From Chitinophagaceae bacterium (GTDB lineage Bacteria; Bacteroidota; Bacteroidia; Chitinophagales; Chitinophagaceae), in the NCBI GenBank assembly GCA_019638595.1, contig JAHBTJ010000015.1, positions 124,001 through 188,000 on the forward strand: a stretch of DNA of 64,000 bases, written 5' to 3'. Within the stretch, counting starts at the first letter, position 1, and each line of letters starts with the position of its first letter. Of the stretch, positions 36,102 to 44,687 are shown one piece after another. The position numbers and the translations under genes were made by a program. The notes below the pieces were generated by a model. That model was not told the origin of the DNA and did no database searches. It saw only the letters and a program-made list of their open reading frames with translations.

Positions 36102-37494
36102 TGATAATGTGCGGGCAACGGGTTTGCAGGGAGGATTGGTAGAGAAGGCGAAGCAACTTTTTAACAGGTATAAGAAAAGCAGTTATTCTTCGGGGATCTT
36201 GTTGGCCATTTCCCAGAGTGTTGTAGCGTTGGTTTTTATACTCATAGATTACATCTATTCAAAAAAGCTCACCAAAGTTGAATTTGGCGCATGGAAGAAA
36301 ATGTATTTTATCATTCAGTTCGTTACTCCCCTGTTGTCTTTAGGCTTTCCCGAAGGGTTCAAATTCTATATTGCTAAAGAGAATAACAAACCCTTATTTT
36401 TTTCCAACTTTTTTTTTACATTTTTAGCTATAGCGGTAACAGAACTGGTGGTTATAGTTTTCCTGAATATTTTTCATTACGCGGGGTGGGTAGATCTTAA
36501 TGTGTACTTTTTGGTGAGCCTGCTTTTTCCATTCGCGTTTTTTTGTTACGGTATCAATCAATCGCTTAAATATACTTTTATAAATGAACAACGGGTGTTT
36601 GATTTTATAAAAGTTACCCTTGTCAGCTTAACCACTACAATAGTTTTTATTATATTGTCCGGACTTTTGGTAAGCGTATATAAGTCTTACTATATGGTAT
36701 TGGGTGTGCTGCTGTATATTTTAACTTTTGGGTTGCCGCTCTATGCATTGTACGGAAAATCGGGGTTAACGCTGAACCGGAGCCTGGTTAACATGCAGCA
36801 GGTTAAAAAAATGTTTGCTATCGGCTTCCCGTTATATTGCGCTTCCTTTATCGGGGTAATAAGCATTAATCTTAACAAAGGGGTGGTTGCTTTTCTTGAA
36901 TCTAAAGAAGCGTTCGCTGTTTTTTCGGTAGGCGCTTTGGAAATACCCGTTTTTGCAATGCTGAGCGCATCGTTTTCACAGAATATTTATCCCAAGCTGG
37001 TGCAATATGTTCAAAATGGTGAAAAAGAAAGGGCGAAAAGGCTTTGGATCGACACAACAAGAAAGGTCTCTTATATTACGTATCCGATATTGCTGATACT
37101 GATGCTTTTTGCCAAGCAGATAATCTTCCTTATCTATTCAAAGGAATACCTGGATTCTGTTATTTTATTTCAAACTTTTTTATTGATCGGGCTTTTTAGA
37201 AATAATTTTTATGGAGCGTTAATTGTTGCCTCAGGAAAAACCAAGTTCATTACTTTTTACAGCGCACTTTCGCTCGTTTCTAATCTTATTATTTCATTGT
37301 CGTTGTATTATTTTTTCGGGATCAGGGGAATTGTATATGGCAATCTTATGTCGGTGGTAATTATTAACTGCCTGCAGTTAAATCATGAGAATCTGCTGGG
37401 TGATTACGTCAGGAAATTTTTATTTGATAAAAAAATATTCTTTCTCGTTTTAGCAATTTTAGCAGCATATTTTTATGCTGTATTTAAAGCGTAG
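36088..37494 (+). CDS. oligosaccharide flippase, Wzx type
   Basis: This protein of about 468 residues has 12-14 transmembrane segments and belongs to the MOP/polysaccharide biosynthesis superfamily: SSGILLAISQSVVALVFILI, FGAWKKMYFIIQFVTPLLSLGFPEG (landmark, split at QFVT), and LNKGVVAFLESKEAFAVFSVG. It flips lipid-linked repeat units across the inner membrane. I chose the ATG at 36088 over the TTG at 36082. It overlaps the polymerase gene and is preceded by an unusually purine-rich stretch encoding the polymerase's Glu tail. Confidence 0.9.
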   Translation: MQSNNDNVRATGLQGGLVEKAKQLFNRYKKSSYSSGILLAISQSVVALVFILIDYIYSKKLTKVEFGAWKKMYFIIQFVTPLLSLGFPEGFKFYIAKENNKPLFFSNFFFTFLAIAVTELVVIVFLNIFHYAGWVDLNVYFLVSLLFPFAFFCYGINQSLKYTFINEQRVFDFIKVTLVSLTTTIVFIILSGLLVSVYKSYYMVLGVLLYILTFGLPLYALYGKSGLTLNRSLVNMQQVKKMFAIGFPLYCASFIGVISINLNKGVVAFLESKEAFAVFSVGALEIPVFAMLSASFSQNIYPKLVQYVQNGEKERAKRLWIDTTRKVSYITYPILLILMLFAKQIIFLIYSKEYLDSVILFQTFLLIGLFRNNFYGALIVASGKTKFITFYSALSLVSNLIISLSLYYFFGIRGIVYGNLMSVVIINCLQLNHENLLGDYVRKFLFDKKIFFLVLAILAAYFYAVFKA

Positions 37495-37518
37495 AAAAGC
37501 ATTAAAGCTTTAAAGCAT

Positions 37519-38673
37519 ATGGCCAAAAGAAAATTGATGCGGGTTACAACCATTCCTGGCTCGTTAAGGTATTTATTAAAAAATCAATTGAAATTCATGA
37601 ACCAGCATTACGAGGTTCATGCAGTTGCCAGTCCCGGCCAATCATTGGAAGAGGTTGGTAAAAGCGAAGGAGTAATAACGCATAGCGTATTAATGACGCG
37701 TACCATCTCACCCTGGAAGGATTTTGTAGCCTTAATTAGACTGATAAAAATAATACGAAAACTACGCCCGGAAATTATACATACACATACTCCCAAGGCG
37801 GGCACATTGGGAATGATAGCTGCGAAGGTTACGGGCGTTCCTGTTCGCATGCATACGGTTGCCGGTCTGCCTTTGCTGGAAGCGAGGGGTAAGAAAAGAA
37901 AGCTCCTGGACCTGGTAGAGAAATTAACCTATTCGTGCGCTACCATGGTATATCCTAATTCGTTTGCCCTGAAAGACATTATTATAAAAAACGGTTATTG
38001 TAAAGAAAACAAGCTTTCGGTAATTGGTAATGGAAGCTCCAATGGTATTGATACCTCTTTTTTTGATCCTGCCCGGGTTTCGGAAGAAGCCTGCGACGCG
38101 CTGAGGAAAGAGTTAAATTTTGAAAAGACAGACAAAGTTTTTTGCTTTATAGGGAGGATTGTAAAAGATAAGGGCATTCATGAATTGTTAGAAGCTTTTA
38201 GCCGTAATGAAAAGAAGGGGTTATCGGCAAAATTGCTATTGCTGGGAACCTTTGAGCAAAAGCTGGATCCTATAACCAGGGAGGCGGAGGAGATGATATC
38301 CTCTCATCCTGACGTACGGTTTGTAGGATTTCAAAAGGATGTGCGCCCCTATCTGGCGATAAGCGATATTTTTGTTTTTCCAAGCTATCGCGAGGGCTTC
38401 CCCAATGTAGTAATGCAGGCAGGATCTATGGGATTGCCCTGCATTGTAAGTAATATAAACGGGTGCAACGAAATAGTTGAACACCAGAAAAACGGGCTGA
38501 TAGTGGCGCCTAAAAGCATGGAGGAATTGGGCGATGCCATGCTTTTTTTGATGGAAAATGAAGAAGCAAGAAAGAAAATGGCGGCAATATCGCGCCGGAT
38601 GATCGTTGACAGGTACAGCCAGCAATATATCTGGGACGAATTGCTCAAAGAGTATCGAAAGCAAACTGCTTAA
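37519..38673 (+). CDS. glycosyltransferase family 4
   Basis: This 384-residue GT-B enzyme has the N-terminal acceptor domain with EIIHTHTPKAGTLGMIAAKV and HTVAGLP, and the donor domain with FCFIGRIVKDKGIHELLEAF and DIFVFPSYREGFPNVVMQAG. The latter contains the E-x7-E retaining motif (E394-type, EGFPNVVMQ). It resembles PglA-like enzymes that add HexNAc to a lipid-linked bacillosamine-type sugar, which would suit the PglC/PglD/PglE-like genes in this cluster. That specificity is inference. Confidence 0.9.
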   Translation: MAKRKLMRVTTIPGSLRYLLKNQLKFMNQHYEVHAVASPGQSLEEVGKSEGVITHSVLMTRTISPWKDFVALIRLIKIIRKLRPEIIHTHTPKAGTLGMIAAKVTGVPVRMHTVAGLPLLEARGKKRKLLDLVEKLTYSCATMVYPNSFALKDIIIKNGYCKENKLSVIGNGSSNGIDTSFFDPARVSEEACDALRKELNFEKTDKVFCFIGRIVKDKGIHELLEAFSRNEKKGLSAKLLLLGTFEQKLDPITREAEEMISSHPDVRFVGFQKDVRPYLAISDIFVFPSYREGFPNVVMQAGSMGLPCIVSNINGCNEIVEHQKNGLIVAPKSMEELGDAMLFLMENEEARKKMAAISRRMIVDRYSQQYIWDELLKEYRKQTA

Positions 38674-38736
38674 CATGTTTTACCGGCAATGAATAGGGCA
38701 GCATATTTGTTATGATATTTCTATGCGGACTAAGAC

Positions 38737-38744
38737 TATCTTTG
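38737..38744 (+). promoter_or_regulatory. candidate internal promoter before the acyl cassette
   Basis: TATCTTTG matches the Bacteroidota -7 box TAnnTTTG and lies 20 bases before the start at 38764. No good -33 TTG is at the right distance, so this is weak. If real, the acyl cassette could be transcribed on its own. Confidence 0.3.
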
Positions 38745-38763
38745 ATAATGTAATTATTAATTT

Positions 38764-39405
38764 ATGAATCATAAAATTGCAATTGCCGGTGCCGGGGGCT
38801 TTGCAAAAGAAGTTTATTTAATAATTGAAGCGATCAATAAACGAGAGCCTACATGGGATTTTATTGGTTTTTTTGATGATAAAATACCCAGGGGACGGTT
38901 ATTTTTGAATTTTGAAGTATTGGGAAATATGAATGATTTGAATAATATAAATGAAGGGTTGAATGTAGCGGTAGCAGCGGGCAGATCGGAAAATATCATC
39001 TCTATATTAAATAAGCTCACTTCCCCGGGAATCTCCTTTCCCAATATTATTCATCCAAAGGCTTTTTTACATTTTGAATCGTTGAAAATGGGAAAGGGGA
39101 ACATTATCCAGGCTGACTCTTCTTTTTCGGCAGATAACAGGGTGGGGGAGTATAATATATTTAATGCCTCGGTAAAAGTTGGGCATGATACTTTGATCGG
39201 TAATTATAATACATTTGCTACAGGAACATTTATTTCGGGTGGGGTGGCAGTGGGAGACAGAAATAATTTTGGCATTGGTTCCGGTGTTCTTCAATATAAA
39301 ACGGTAGGTAATGGTAACACAATAGGACCTTTATCTATCTTATTCAAAAGTATTAAAGACAATGGGCATTATTTAGGTGTGCCGGCTTTGCCCACCGGTA
39401 TGTAG
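38764..39405 (+). CDS. NeuD/PglD-family sugar N- or O-acyltransferase (first copy)
   Basis: This 213-residue protein has an N-terminal Rossmann-like domain (KIAIAGAGGFAKEVYLII) and a C-terminal left-handed beta helix with hexapeptide repeats (NIIQADSSFSADNRVGEYNI, split landmark, and SVKVGHDTLIGNYNTFATG). The His in KVGHDTLIG corresponds to the catalytic base of PglD. PglD acetylates UDP-4-amino sugars. Its place beside an acyl carrier protein and ketosynthases suggests that this copy may use a longer acyl-ACP donor. This is inference. Confidence 0.88.
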   Translation: MNHKIAIAGAGGFAKEVYLIIEAINKREPTWDFIGFFDDKIPRGRLFLNFEVLGNMNDLNNINEGLNVAVAAGRSENIISILNKLTSPGISFPNIIHPKAFLHFESLKMGKGNIIQADSSFSADNRVGEYNIFNASVKVGHDTLIGNYNTFATGTFISGGVAVGDRNNFGIGSGVLQYKTVGNGNTIGPLSILFKSIKDNGHYLGVPALPTGM

Positions 39406-39426
39406 GTTAATTAGATATCCTTCTGT

Positions 39427-39458
39427 AAAAATCTTTGTATGGAAGACCATAGATTTTT
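39427..39458 (+). terminator. terminator-like hairpin between NeuD-like and ACP genes
   Basis: AAAAATC (39427-39433) pairs with GATTTTT (39452-39458), and TATGG (39438-39442) with CCATA (39447-39451) inside it. The left arm has a 4-base bulge. The right arm ends in five T residues. It could act as an attenuator lowering expression of the downstream genes. Confidence 0.4.
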
Positions 39459-39478
39459 CATTTTAAACAAAGTTTTTT

Positions 39479-39706
39479 ATGGACAAAAATGCATTTCTCA
39501 GCTCTTTTGCGGATCAGTTCGATGACACGGATATATCTTCCATTACTTTAAATACCAGGTTCAAAGAGCTGGATGAATGGAGCTCAATGGTGGCTTTGAT
39601 GATCATTGCAATGGTAGATGAAAATTATAATAAGAAAATTACCGGTGCAGATCTGAGAGAGTCAGATACTATTGAACAGTTGTTTAACAGGGTCAGCGCA
39701 AAATAG
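39479..39706 (+). CDS. acyl carrier protein
   Basis: This 75-residue acidic helical protein has the phosphopantetheine attachment site at Ser36 in LDEWSSMVALMIIAMVDE. The usual DSL is replaced by SSM, as in specialised carrier proteins. It is not the housekeeping AcpP. It stands between an acyltransferase and an FabG/FabH set in a polysaccharide cluster, so it most likely carries the acyl group that decorates a sugar. No dedicated phosphopantetheinyl transferase is nearby. Confidence 0.9.
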   Translation: MDKNAFLSSFADQFDDTDISSITLNTRFKELDEWSSMVALMIIAMVDENYNKKITGADLRESDTIEQLFNRVSAK

Positions 39707-39808
39707 CTTCGGTATGCTCATTTTGTAATCAGCTCCTGTACCGGCTATTATTGAAAAACTGATATTGGCTGAAAACTTCCTTCAAAATTATTGGTATCAA
39801 ACTTTTTT

Positions 39809-40570
39809 ATGGATCAAAGTTCTCCTTTTTCTTTAGCCGGGAAAACAATCGTGGTTGCAGGAGCCTCTTCGGGAATAGGGCTGAGTATTTGCCGGAGCGT
39901 TGTAGCGGCAAATGGAAAAGTAATTGGTTTGGCCAGGAGGGAAGACAGGTTGCAGGCAATGGTAGATGAATTAGGCCCGGAAAGTGCTTCCTGCATAAAA
40001 GCCGATTTATCGAAAGATGAAGATATTGAAAATGCTGTAGCGCGGTTACCGGAAATAAACGGATATGTACATGCAGCCGGTATTATAAAATGGGGACCGC
40101 TTAAGTTTATTAAAAGACAGGCCCTGGAAGAAATAATGAATGTAAATTATTACTCCATGGTATTGACGCTGGCCGAAATGACCAGGAAAAAAAAGATCAA
40201 AAAGCAGGTGTATTCTTCAGTAGTGGTCATATCATCTGTTTCAGCGCTGGTGGGCTCAAAATCCAATTTGCTGTATACCGGCAGCAAGGGCGCTATGTCT
40301 GCCGCCGCACGTGTAATTGCAAGTGAATATGCTGCTCAAAAAATCAGGGTGAACGCCGTAGAGCCGGCAATGGTACATACCGATATGGCTTCTGAAGCCG
40401 AAGCGTTACTTTCGAGAGAGGCGGTTGAGAAAGATATGCAAAGTTATCCCTTTGGGTATGGTACACCGGAAGACGTGGCCAACGCCACTGTTTTTTTACT
40501 TTCAGATGCTTCGCGATGGATAACCGGCCAGTCTTTAGTGCTGGATGGCGGATGGCTTAATTTAGTATAA
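39809..40570 (+). CDS. SDR-family oxidoreductase, FabG-like 3-ketoacyl reductase
   Basis: The ATG at 39809 gives 253 residues. The open frame upstream starts at a TTG with unrelated residues. The classical SDR motifs are present: cofactor motif VVAGASSGIGLS, active-site Ser in VVISSVSALVGS, Y-x3-K in LYTGSKGAM, and a C-terminal GQSLVLDGGWL. It is expected to reduce a 3-ketoacyl-ACP to the 3-hydroxyacyl form with NADPH. Context beside an ACP and two ketosynthases supports this over a sugar reductase role. Confidence 0.9.
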   Translation: MDQSSPFSLAGKTIVVAGASSGIGLSICRSVVAANGKVIGLARREDRLQAMVDELGPESASCIKADLSKDEDIENAVARLPEINGYVHAAGIIKWGPLKFIKRQALEEIMNVNYYSMVLTLAEMTRKKKIKKQVYSSVVVISSVSALVGSKSNLLYTGSKGAMSAAARVIASEYAAQKIRVNAVEPAMVHTDMASEAEALLSREAVEKDMQSYPFGYGTPEDVANATVFLLSDASRWITGQSLVLDGGWLNLV

Positions 40571-40608
40571 TAACAAAAACAAAAGTATACGGAAGTATAC
40601 AAAAGCAT

Positions 40609-41667
40609 ATGGCGCTACTGCATAACAAACATGTTTCCATTACCGGCATCAGTGCCTGTGTTCCCCGGCAGGTTATAAGGAACCAGGATAACCTTGTCTT
40701 TCCTGAAAATGATGTAAAAACGTTCGTTAGCAATGTAGGTATTGAAGAGTATCGTGCCAGCGAACCGGCAATGTGTGCTTCCGATTTGTGCGTGGCCGCG
40801 GCGGAAAAGCTTATAGAGGATATGGGCATCTGTAAGGAAGATATCGGGATACTGGTATTTGTTTCCCAGTCGCCGGATTATTATTTCCTGCCCAATACTG
40901 CCTGTATCATCCAGGACAGGTTGAACCTTAGCAAAGAAACGCTCGCTTTTGATGTGCCTTTAGGATGCAGCGGGTATATATACGGCCTGAATATTATCGC
41001 TTCCTATCTTTCTGCCGGTCAAATAAAAAAAGGATTGCTGCTGGTAGGAGATACGGCCTCTAAAACCACCAATGCCAAAGATAAAAGCAGCGCCCTGCTT
41101 TTTGGAGATGCGGGTGCGGCTACTATATTGGAGTACGCTCCCGGAGCGGAAGGTATTCATTTCCATCTGGCAACCGATGGTGCGGGATATAAGGCCATCA
41201 TTGTTCCCGAAGGTGGCTTTAGGAACAGGTTTTCTCATGGATCGCTGGAGGAAAAAACCAATGAGGAAGGGTTGATCAGGTGCGGCATTAATGTTCACCT
41301 GGATGGGTTTGATGTTTTTTCATTTGGCATAACCGAGGCGCCTAAAACGGTTAAGAAACTCACGGAGCAGTTAAAGCTTACCAATAGCGATATTGACTTT
41401 GCCGTTTTTCACCAGGCAAACAAAATGATGAATGAAAAAATAAGGAAAAAGCTTGCTCTTCCTGAAGACAAGGTTCCCTATTCGCTTAAAAAATTTGGTA
41501 ATACCAGTTCGGCGTCTATCCCGCTCACCATGGTTGCCGCTATACGCGGGCAGCTGCACCGGCAAAAAGCGCGTGTTATTTTATGCGGATTCGGTGTAGG
41601 GTTATCCTGGGGCACAGCCTATACAACACTTGACGGTATTTTTGTTTCTGAACTGGTTGAATTATAA
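40609..41667 (+). CDS. 3-oxoacyl-ACP synthase III-family protein (first of two)
   Basis: This 352-residue FabH-like enzyme has the full catalytic triad: Cys120 (PLGCSGYIYGL), His268 (FAVFHQANKMM) and Asn298 (FGNTSSASIPL). KAS III enzymes condense an acyl-CoA starter with malonyl-ACP. Two different copies side by side with a dedicated ACP and reductase indicate synthesis of a special short acyl chain rather than membrane lipid. The start MALLHNKHVSITGISACVPR is preceded by two direct repeats AAGTATAC (40584-40603 area). Confidence 0.9.
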   Translation: MALLHNKHVSITGISACVPRQVIRNQDNLVFPENDVKTFVSNVGIEEYRASEPAMCASDLCVAAAEKLIEDMGICKEDIGILVFVSQSPDYYFLPNTACIIQDRLNLSKETLAFDVPLGCSGYIYGLNIIASYLSAGQIKKGLLLVGDTASKTTNAKDKSSALLFGDAGAATILEYAPGAEGIHFHLATDGAGYKAIIVPEGGFRNRFSHGSLEEKTNEEGLIRCGINVHLDGFDVFSFGITEAPKTVKKLTEQLKLTNSDIDFAVFHQANKMMNEKIRKKLALPEDKVPYSLKKFGNTSSASIPLTMVAAIRGQLHRQKARVILCGFGVGLSWGTAYTTLDGIFVSELVEL

Positions 41668-41671
41668 AAAT

Positions 41672-42688
41672 ATGCCGGTTGATCCTGCAACCATATCTGC
41701 TGTAGCGTACTATCTTCCAAACAGGGAGCTGACGAATGAGCAGCTTAGTATCGAATTTCCTGAATGGAGCGTAGAAAAAATAATGGCTAAAGTAGGTATT
41801 GCCAGCCGGCGTATAGCCGCTCCCGATGAATTTGTTTCAGACCTTGCGGTAAAAGCATCTCAAAAGCTGTTTGAAGAGCATAATATTAGTGCTGCCGATA
41901 TTGATTACCTGGTTGTATGCACGCAAAGTCCTGATTATTTTTTGCCGGCTACTTCCTGTATTGTTCACCACCGGTTAGGCTTACCCGCTAACGCAGGAGC
42001 AATAGATGTGAACCAGGGCTGTTCGGGCTTTGTATATGGACTTGGGCTTGCAAAAGGAATAATAACTTCCGGCGATGCATGTAACATTCTTTTGATCACT
42101 GCCGATACCTACAGCAGGTTCCTGCACCCGCTTGATAAAGGTAACCGGTCTATTTTTGGCGATGCCGCCGCGGCTACCCTTGTATCTTCGAAAGGAGCTG
42201 GAGCAATAATAGGAAAAATGATTTGGGGTACTGATGGCAGGGGCGCCCACAATTTAATAGTTAAGAATGGAGCCATGCGTTCACCCAGATCGGGCGATAC
42301 TCATTTATATACCGATGAAGATGGTAACGCATACAATGATAATTACCTCTTCATGAATGGATCGGAGGTATTTAATTTTACGCTGGAAGCGGTTCCTGCG
42401 CTTATAAGCCGGATACTTGAAAAAAACAATTTGAAGCAGGAGGAAATTGATCTTTTTGTTTTTCACCAGGCTAACAGGTTCATACTCGATTATTTAAGAA
42501 AGAAAACGAAAATTCCTGCCGATAAATTTTTTATATGGATGGAAACCTGCGGTAACACGGTTTCTTCTACTATACCTATCGCTTTGTACCAGGCACAAAA
42601 AAGTAATAGTATTAAAAAGGGGGATAAGGTGTTGGTAGCGGGTTTTGGAGTGGGGTATTCCTGGGGAGGAACTGTTTTGTATTTTTGA
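41672..42688 (+). CDS. 3-oxoacyl-ACP synthase III-family protein (second of two)
   Basis: The ATG at 41672 lies 4 bases after the previous stop and gives 338 residues starting MPVDPATISAVAYYLP. The frame extends further upstream into the previous gene, which is unlikely to be used. The triad is complete: Cys117 (NQGCSGFVYGLG), His265 (FVFHQANRFIL) and Asn295 (CGNTVSSTIP). It is clearly diverged from the first copy, so the pair is not a recent duplication. It may do the second elongation or use a different starter. Confidence 0.9.
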   Translation: MPVDPATISAVAYYLPNRELTNEQLSIEFPEWSVEKIMAKVGIASRRIAAPDEFVSDLAVKASQKLFEEHNISAADIDYLVVCTQSPDYFLPATSCIVHHRLGLPANAGAIDVNQGCSGFVYGLGLAKGIITSGDACNILLITADTYSRFLHPLDKGNRSIFGDAAAATLVSSKGAGAIIGKMIWGTDGRGAHNLIVKNGAMRSPRSGDTHLYTDEDGNAYNDNYLFMNGSEVFNFTLEAVPALISRILEKNNLKQEEIDLFVFHQANRFILDYLRKKTKIPADKFFIWMETCGNTVSSTIPIALYQAQKSNSIKKGDKVLVAGFGVGYSWGGTVLYF

Positions 42689-42715
42689 GCACTTTTTCAT
42701 TTATCAGCTTCTGTT

Positions 42716-43324
42716 ATGTACAAAGGATTTTTTAAAAGGATATTGGATTTTTTTGTAGCTACTATCGGCTTTTTGATCTTGCTCCCGGTTTTTTTAATAG
42801 TAATGTTTTTGTTATTGATAGCAAACTCGGGGAAACCGTTTTTTTTCCAGGACAGGCCCGGGCGTAACGGTAAAATATTCAGGGTTATTAAATTTAAAAC
42901 CATGAATGATAAAACCGACGACAGGGGTAATTTGTTGCCGGGAGAATTGAGGATCACAAAAGTGGGGAACTTTGCCAGGAAAACCTCTCTTGACGAGATC
43001 CCGCAATTGATAAATGTAATAAAAGGAGATATGAGCCTGGTTGGGCCGCGTCCGTTGCTGGTATCCTATTTGCCATTGTACAATCAAAAGCAAAAAAGAC
43101 GGCATGAAATGAGACCGGGCATTACCGGATGGGCGCAGGTAAACGGAAGGAACGCCATTAGCTGGGAGCAAAAGTTTGAATACGATGTTTGGTATGTTGA
43201 TAACTGCTCTTTAGGGCTTGATATAAAAATACTTTTTTTAACGGTGCTTAAAGTGTTCAGGAGCGAAGGCATTAACGCAGGTGAAAAGGTAACCATGAAA
43301 CCTTTTACAGGTTCAGGCGAATGA
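42716..43324 (+). CDS. phosphoglycosyl transferase, PglC/WcaJ-type sugar transferase
   Basis: This 202-residue monotopic enzyme has one N-terminal re-entrant membrane segment (LDFFVATIGFLILLPVFLIV) and the catalytic core IKFKTMND, then LDEIPQLINVIKGDMSLVGP (split landmark) and RPGITGWAQVNGRN. The small size, with only the catalytic domain, matches PglC rather than the larger WbaP. It transfers a sugar phosphate from a UDP-sugar to undecaprenyl phosphate, starting each repeat unit. The aminotransferase and NeuD genes nearby suggest a diacylated amino sugar as substrate. Confidence 0.93.
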   Translation: MYKGFFKRILDFFVATIGFLILLPVFLIVMFLLLIANSGKPFFFQDRPGRNGKIFRVIKFKTMNDKTDDRGNLLPGELRITKVGNFARKTSLDEIPQLINVIKGDMSLVGPRPLLVSYLPLYNQKQKRRHEMRPGITGWAQVNGRNAISWEQKFEYDVWYVDNCSLGLDIKILFLTVLKVFRSEGINAGEKVTMKPFTGSGE

Positions 43325-43592
43325 TGGGAACGGCAGGGTAAAGCAATGATTTATTGCAATATTTTGATTGATTCATATAATTTGTTACTGCCTGCTCCTT
43401 CCGGATATGGATAAAACAGAAAAAAAATATATCTTTGAGCATTATTCCCAATAACTCCCTCCTGGTATAATTTGAGCATCATCCCAATGCCTCTACTCTG
43501 GTATAAATGTACCTGCACGCCACTTTTTAGATTTTTGCGGGTGTCTTGTTAAGTTTTCGTGCAGTTGTGGCAGTTTATTTTATTAAGCAAGG

Positions 43593-44621
43593 ATGATATT
43601 ACAGAGAATAGCTTATATACCATACTATTTATTGAAGACACCCTGGAAAATCTTCTTTACTTATTTTTCTTTTGTAAAAAAGAAAAATAAAATCCCTGCA
43701 ATAAAGCTGCTGAAGGATCTGTTCAAAAATATTTTCAGGTACAATGCTGCTCCACTCGATTATTTTACACTTCGTTTTTTTGATCTTACAGAAAATGAGC
43801 GGGCCTTATACGCCTGTACCGGGTTTATGTACGAATACCAGTTAAGAATGAACCCTTCTGAGTATAGATCTGTTTTACGTGATAAAATAAAATTTCTTGC
43901 TCACTTTAAAGATTTATCCGGTCGTGAATGGGCTACCGTAAAAATGCTGAAGGAAGATCCCGGTATTGCCCAAAAATTTATTTGTAATCCTGAAAAAAAG
44001 TTCGTTATAAAGAAAGCCACAGGCCAGGCAGGAAAACAGGTGGAGGTTGTAAACAGCTCGGGTATGAATGCAGAAGCGATCATTAAACTGATGGAAGAGA
44101 AAGGTTTTGATCTGCTGGAAAGATATGTAATTCAGCACGATGACCTGATGAGGTTGTCGCCGGCCGCTTTAAATACGGTAAGGATTGTAACGCAGTATAA
44201 TAATGGTGTTGTGGATGTGTTGCTCGCTTTTATAAGGATCAGCGTAAATATGAAGGTTGATAATTTATCGGCAGGGAATTACGGAGCGAATTTTGGCGCT
44301 CCCATTAACCTGGCAACCGGTAAAATAATGGCTCCTGGCATGTATATTGATATCACAAAGCCCAATGAGTATCATCACCCGGTTACAAAAGTTAAGCTGG
44401 TAGAATTCCAGATACCTTTTTGGAAGGAGAGTGTAGAGCTGGTGAAGAAGGCTGCCTGCCATATTCCTCAAAACAGGTCTGTAGGATGGGATGTGGGGAT
44501 CACCAACCAGGGGCCGGTTCTTATTGAAGGAAATCATAACTGGAATTATTTGTCTCAGCTTTTGGGAAGCAAAGCGTTGAGGAATGAATTTTTACAATAT
44601 CAGTCTGACCTTTTATCTTAA
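43593..44621 (+). CDS. sugar-transfer associated ATP-grasp protein
   Basis: This 342-residue protein matches the ATP-grasp group found with polysaccharide genes: FVIKKATGQAGKQVEVVNSS (split landmark), LERYVIQHDDLMRLSPAALN, TVRIVTQYN, and VGWDVGITNQGPVLIEGNHN (split landmark). The N-terminus is basic with a hydrophobic stretch that may touch the membrane. ATP-grasp enzymes ligate a carboxylate to an amine or thiol through an acyl phosphate. Here it could attach an amino acid or other acid to a sugar. A 268-base gap upstream holds no gene and only a lone TATCTTTG box at 43430. Confidence 0.85.
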   Translation: MILQRIAYIPYYLLKTPWKIFFTYFSFVKKKNKIPAIKLLKDLFKNIFRYNAAPLDYFTLRFFDLTENERALYACTGFMYEYQLRMNPSEYRSVLRDKIKFLAHFKDLSGREWATVKMLKEDPGIAQKFICNPEKKFVIKKATGQAGKQVEVVNSSGMNAEAIIKLMEEKGFDLLERYVIQHDDLMRLSPAALNTVRIVTQYNNGVVDVLLAFIRISVNMKVDNLSAGNYGANFGAPINLATGKIMAPGMYIDITKPNEYHHPVTKVKLVEFQIPFWKESVELVKKAACHIPQNRSVGWDVGITNQGPVLIEGNHNWNYLSQLLGSKALRNEFLQYQSDLLS

Positions 44622-44687
44622 CACAAAAATTCTAAGCAGTTTACCCAGATATATGGTTAGTACTATTTGAATGCCTAATTTTAGATA

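Noticed and set aside
40584-40603. Direct repeats AAGTATAC before the first ketosynthase as an operator
   Set aside because: Only two copies of 8 bases in an AT-rich 38-base gap. There is no conserved partner site elsewhere in the cluster.
43430-43437. TATCTTTG as a promoter for the ATP-grasp gene
   Set aside because: It matches the -7 box but lies over 150 bases from the start and has no -33 TTG at the right distance.
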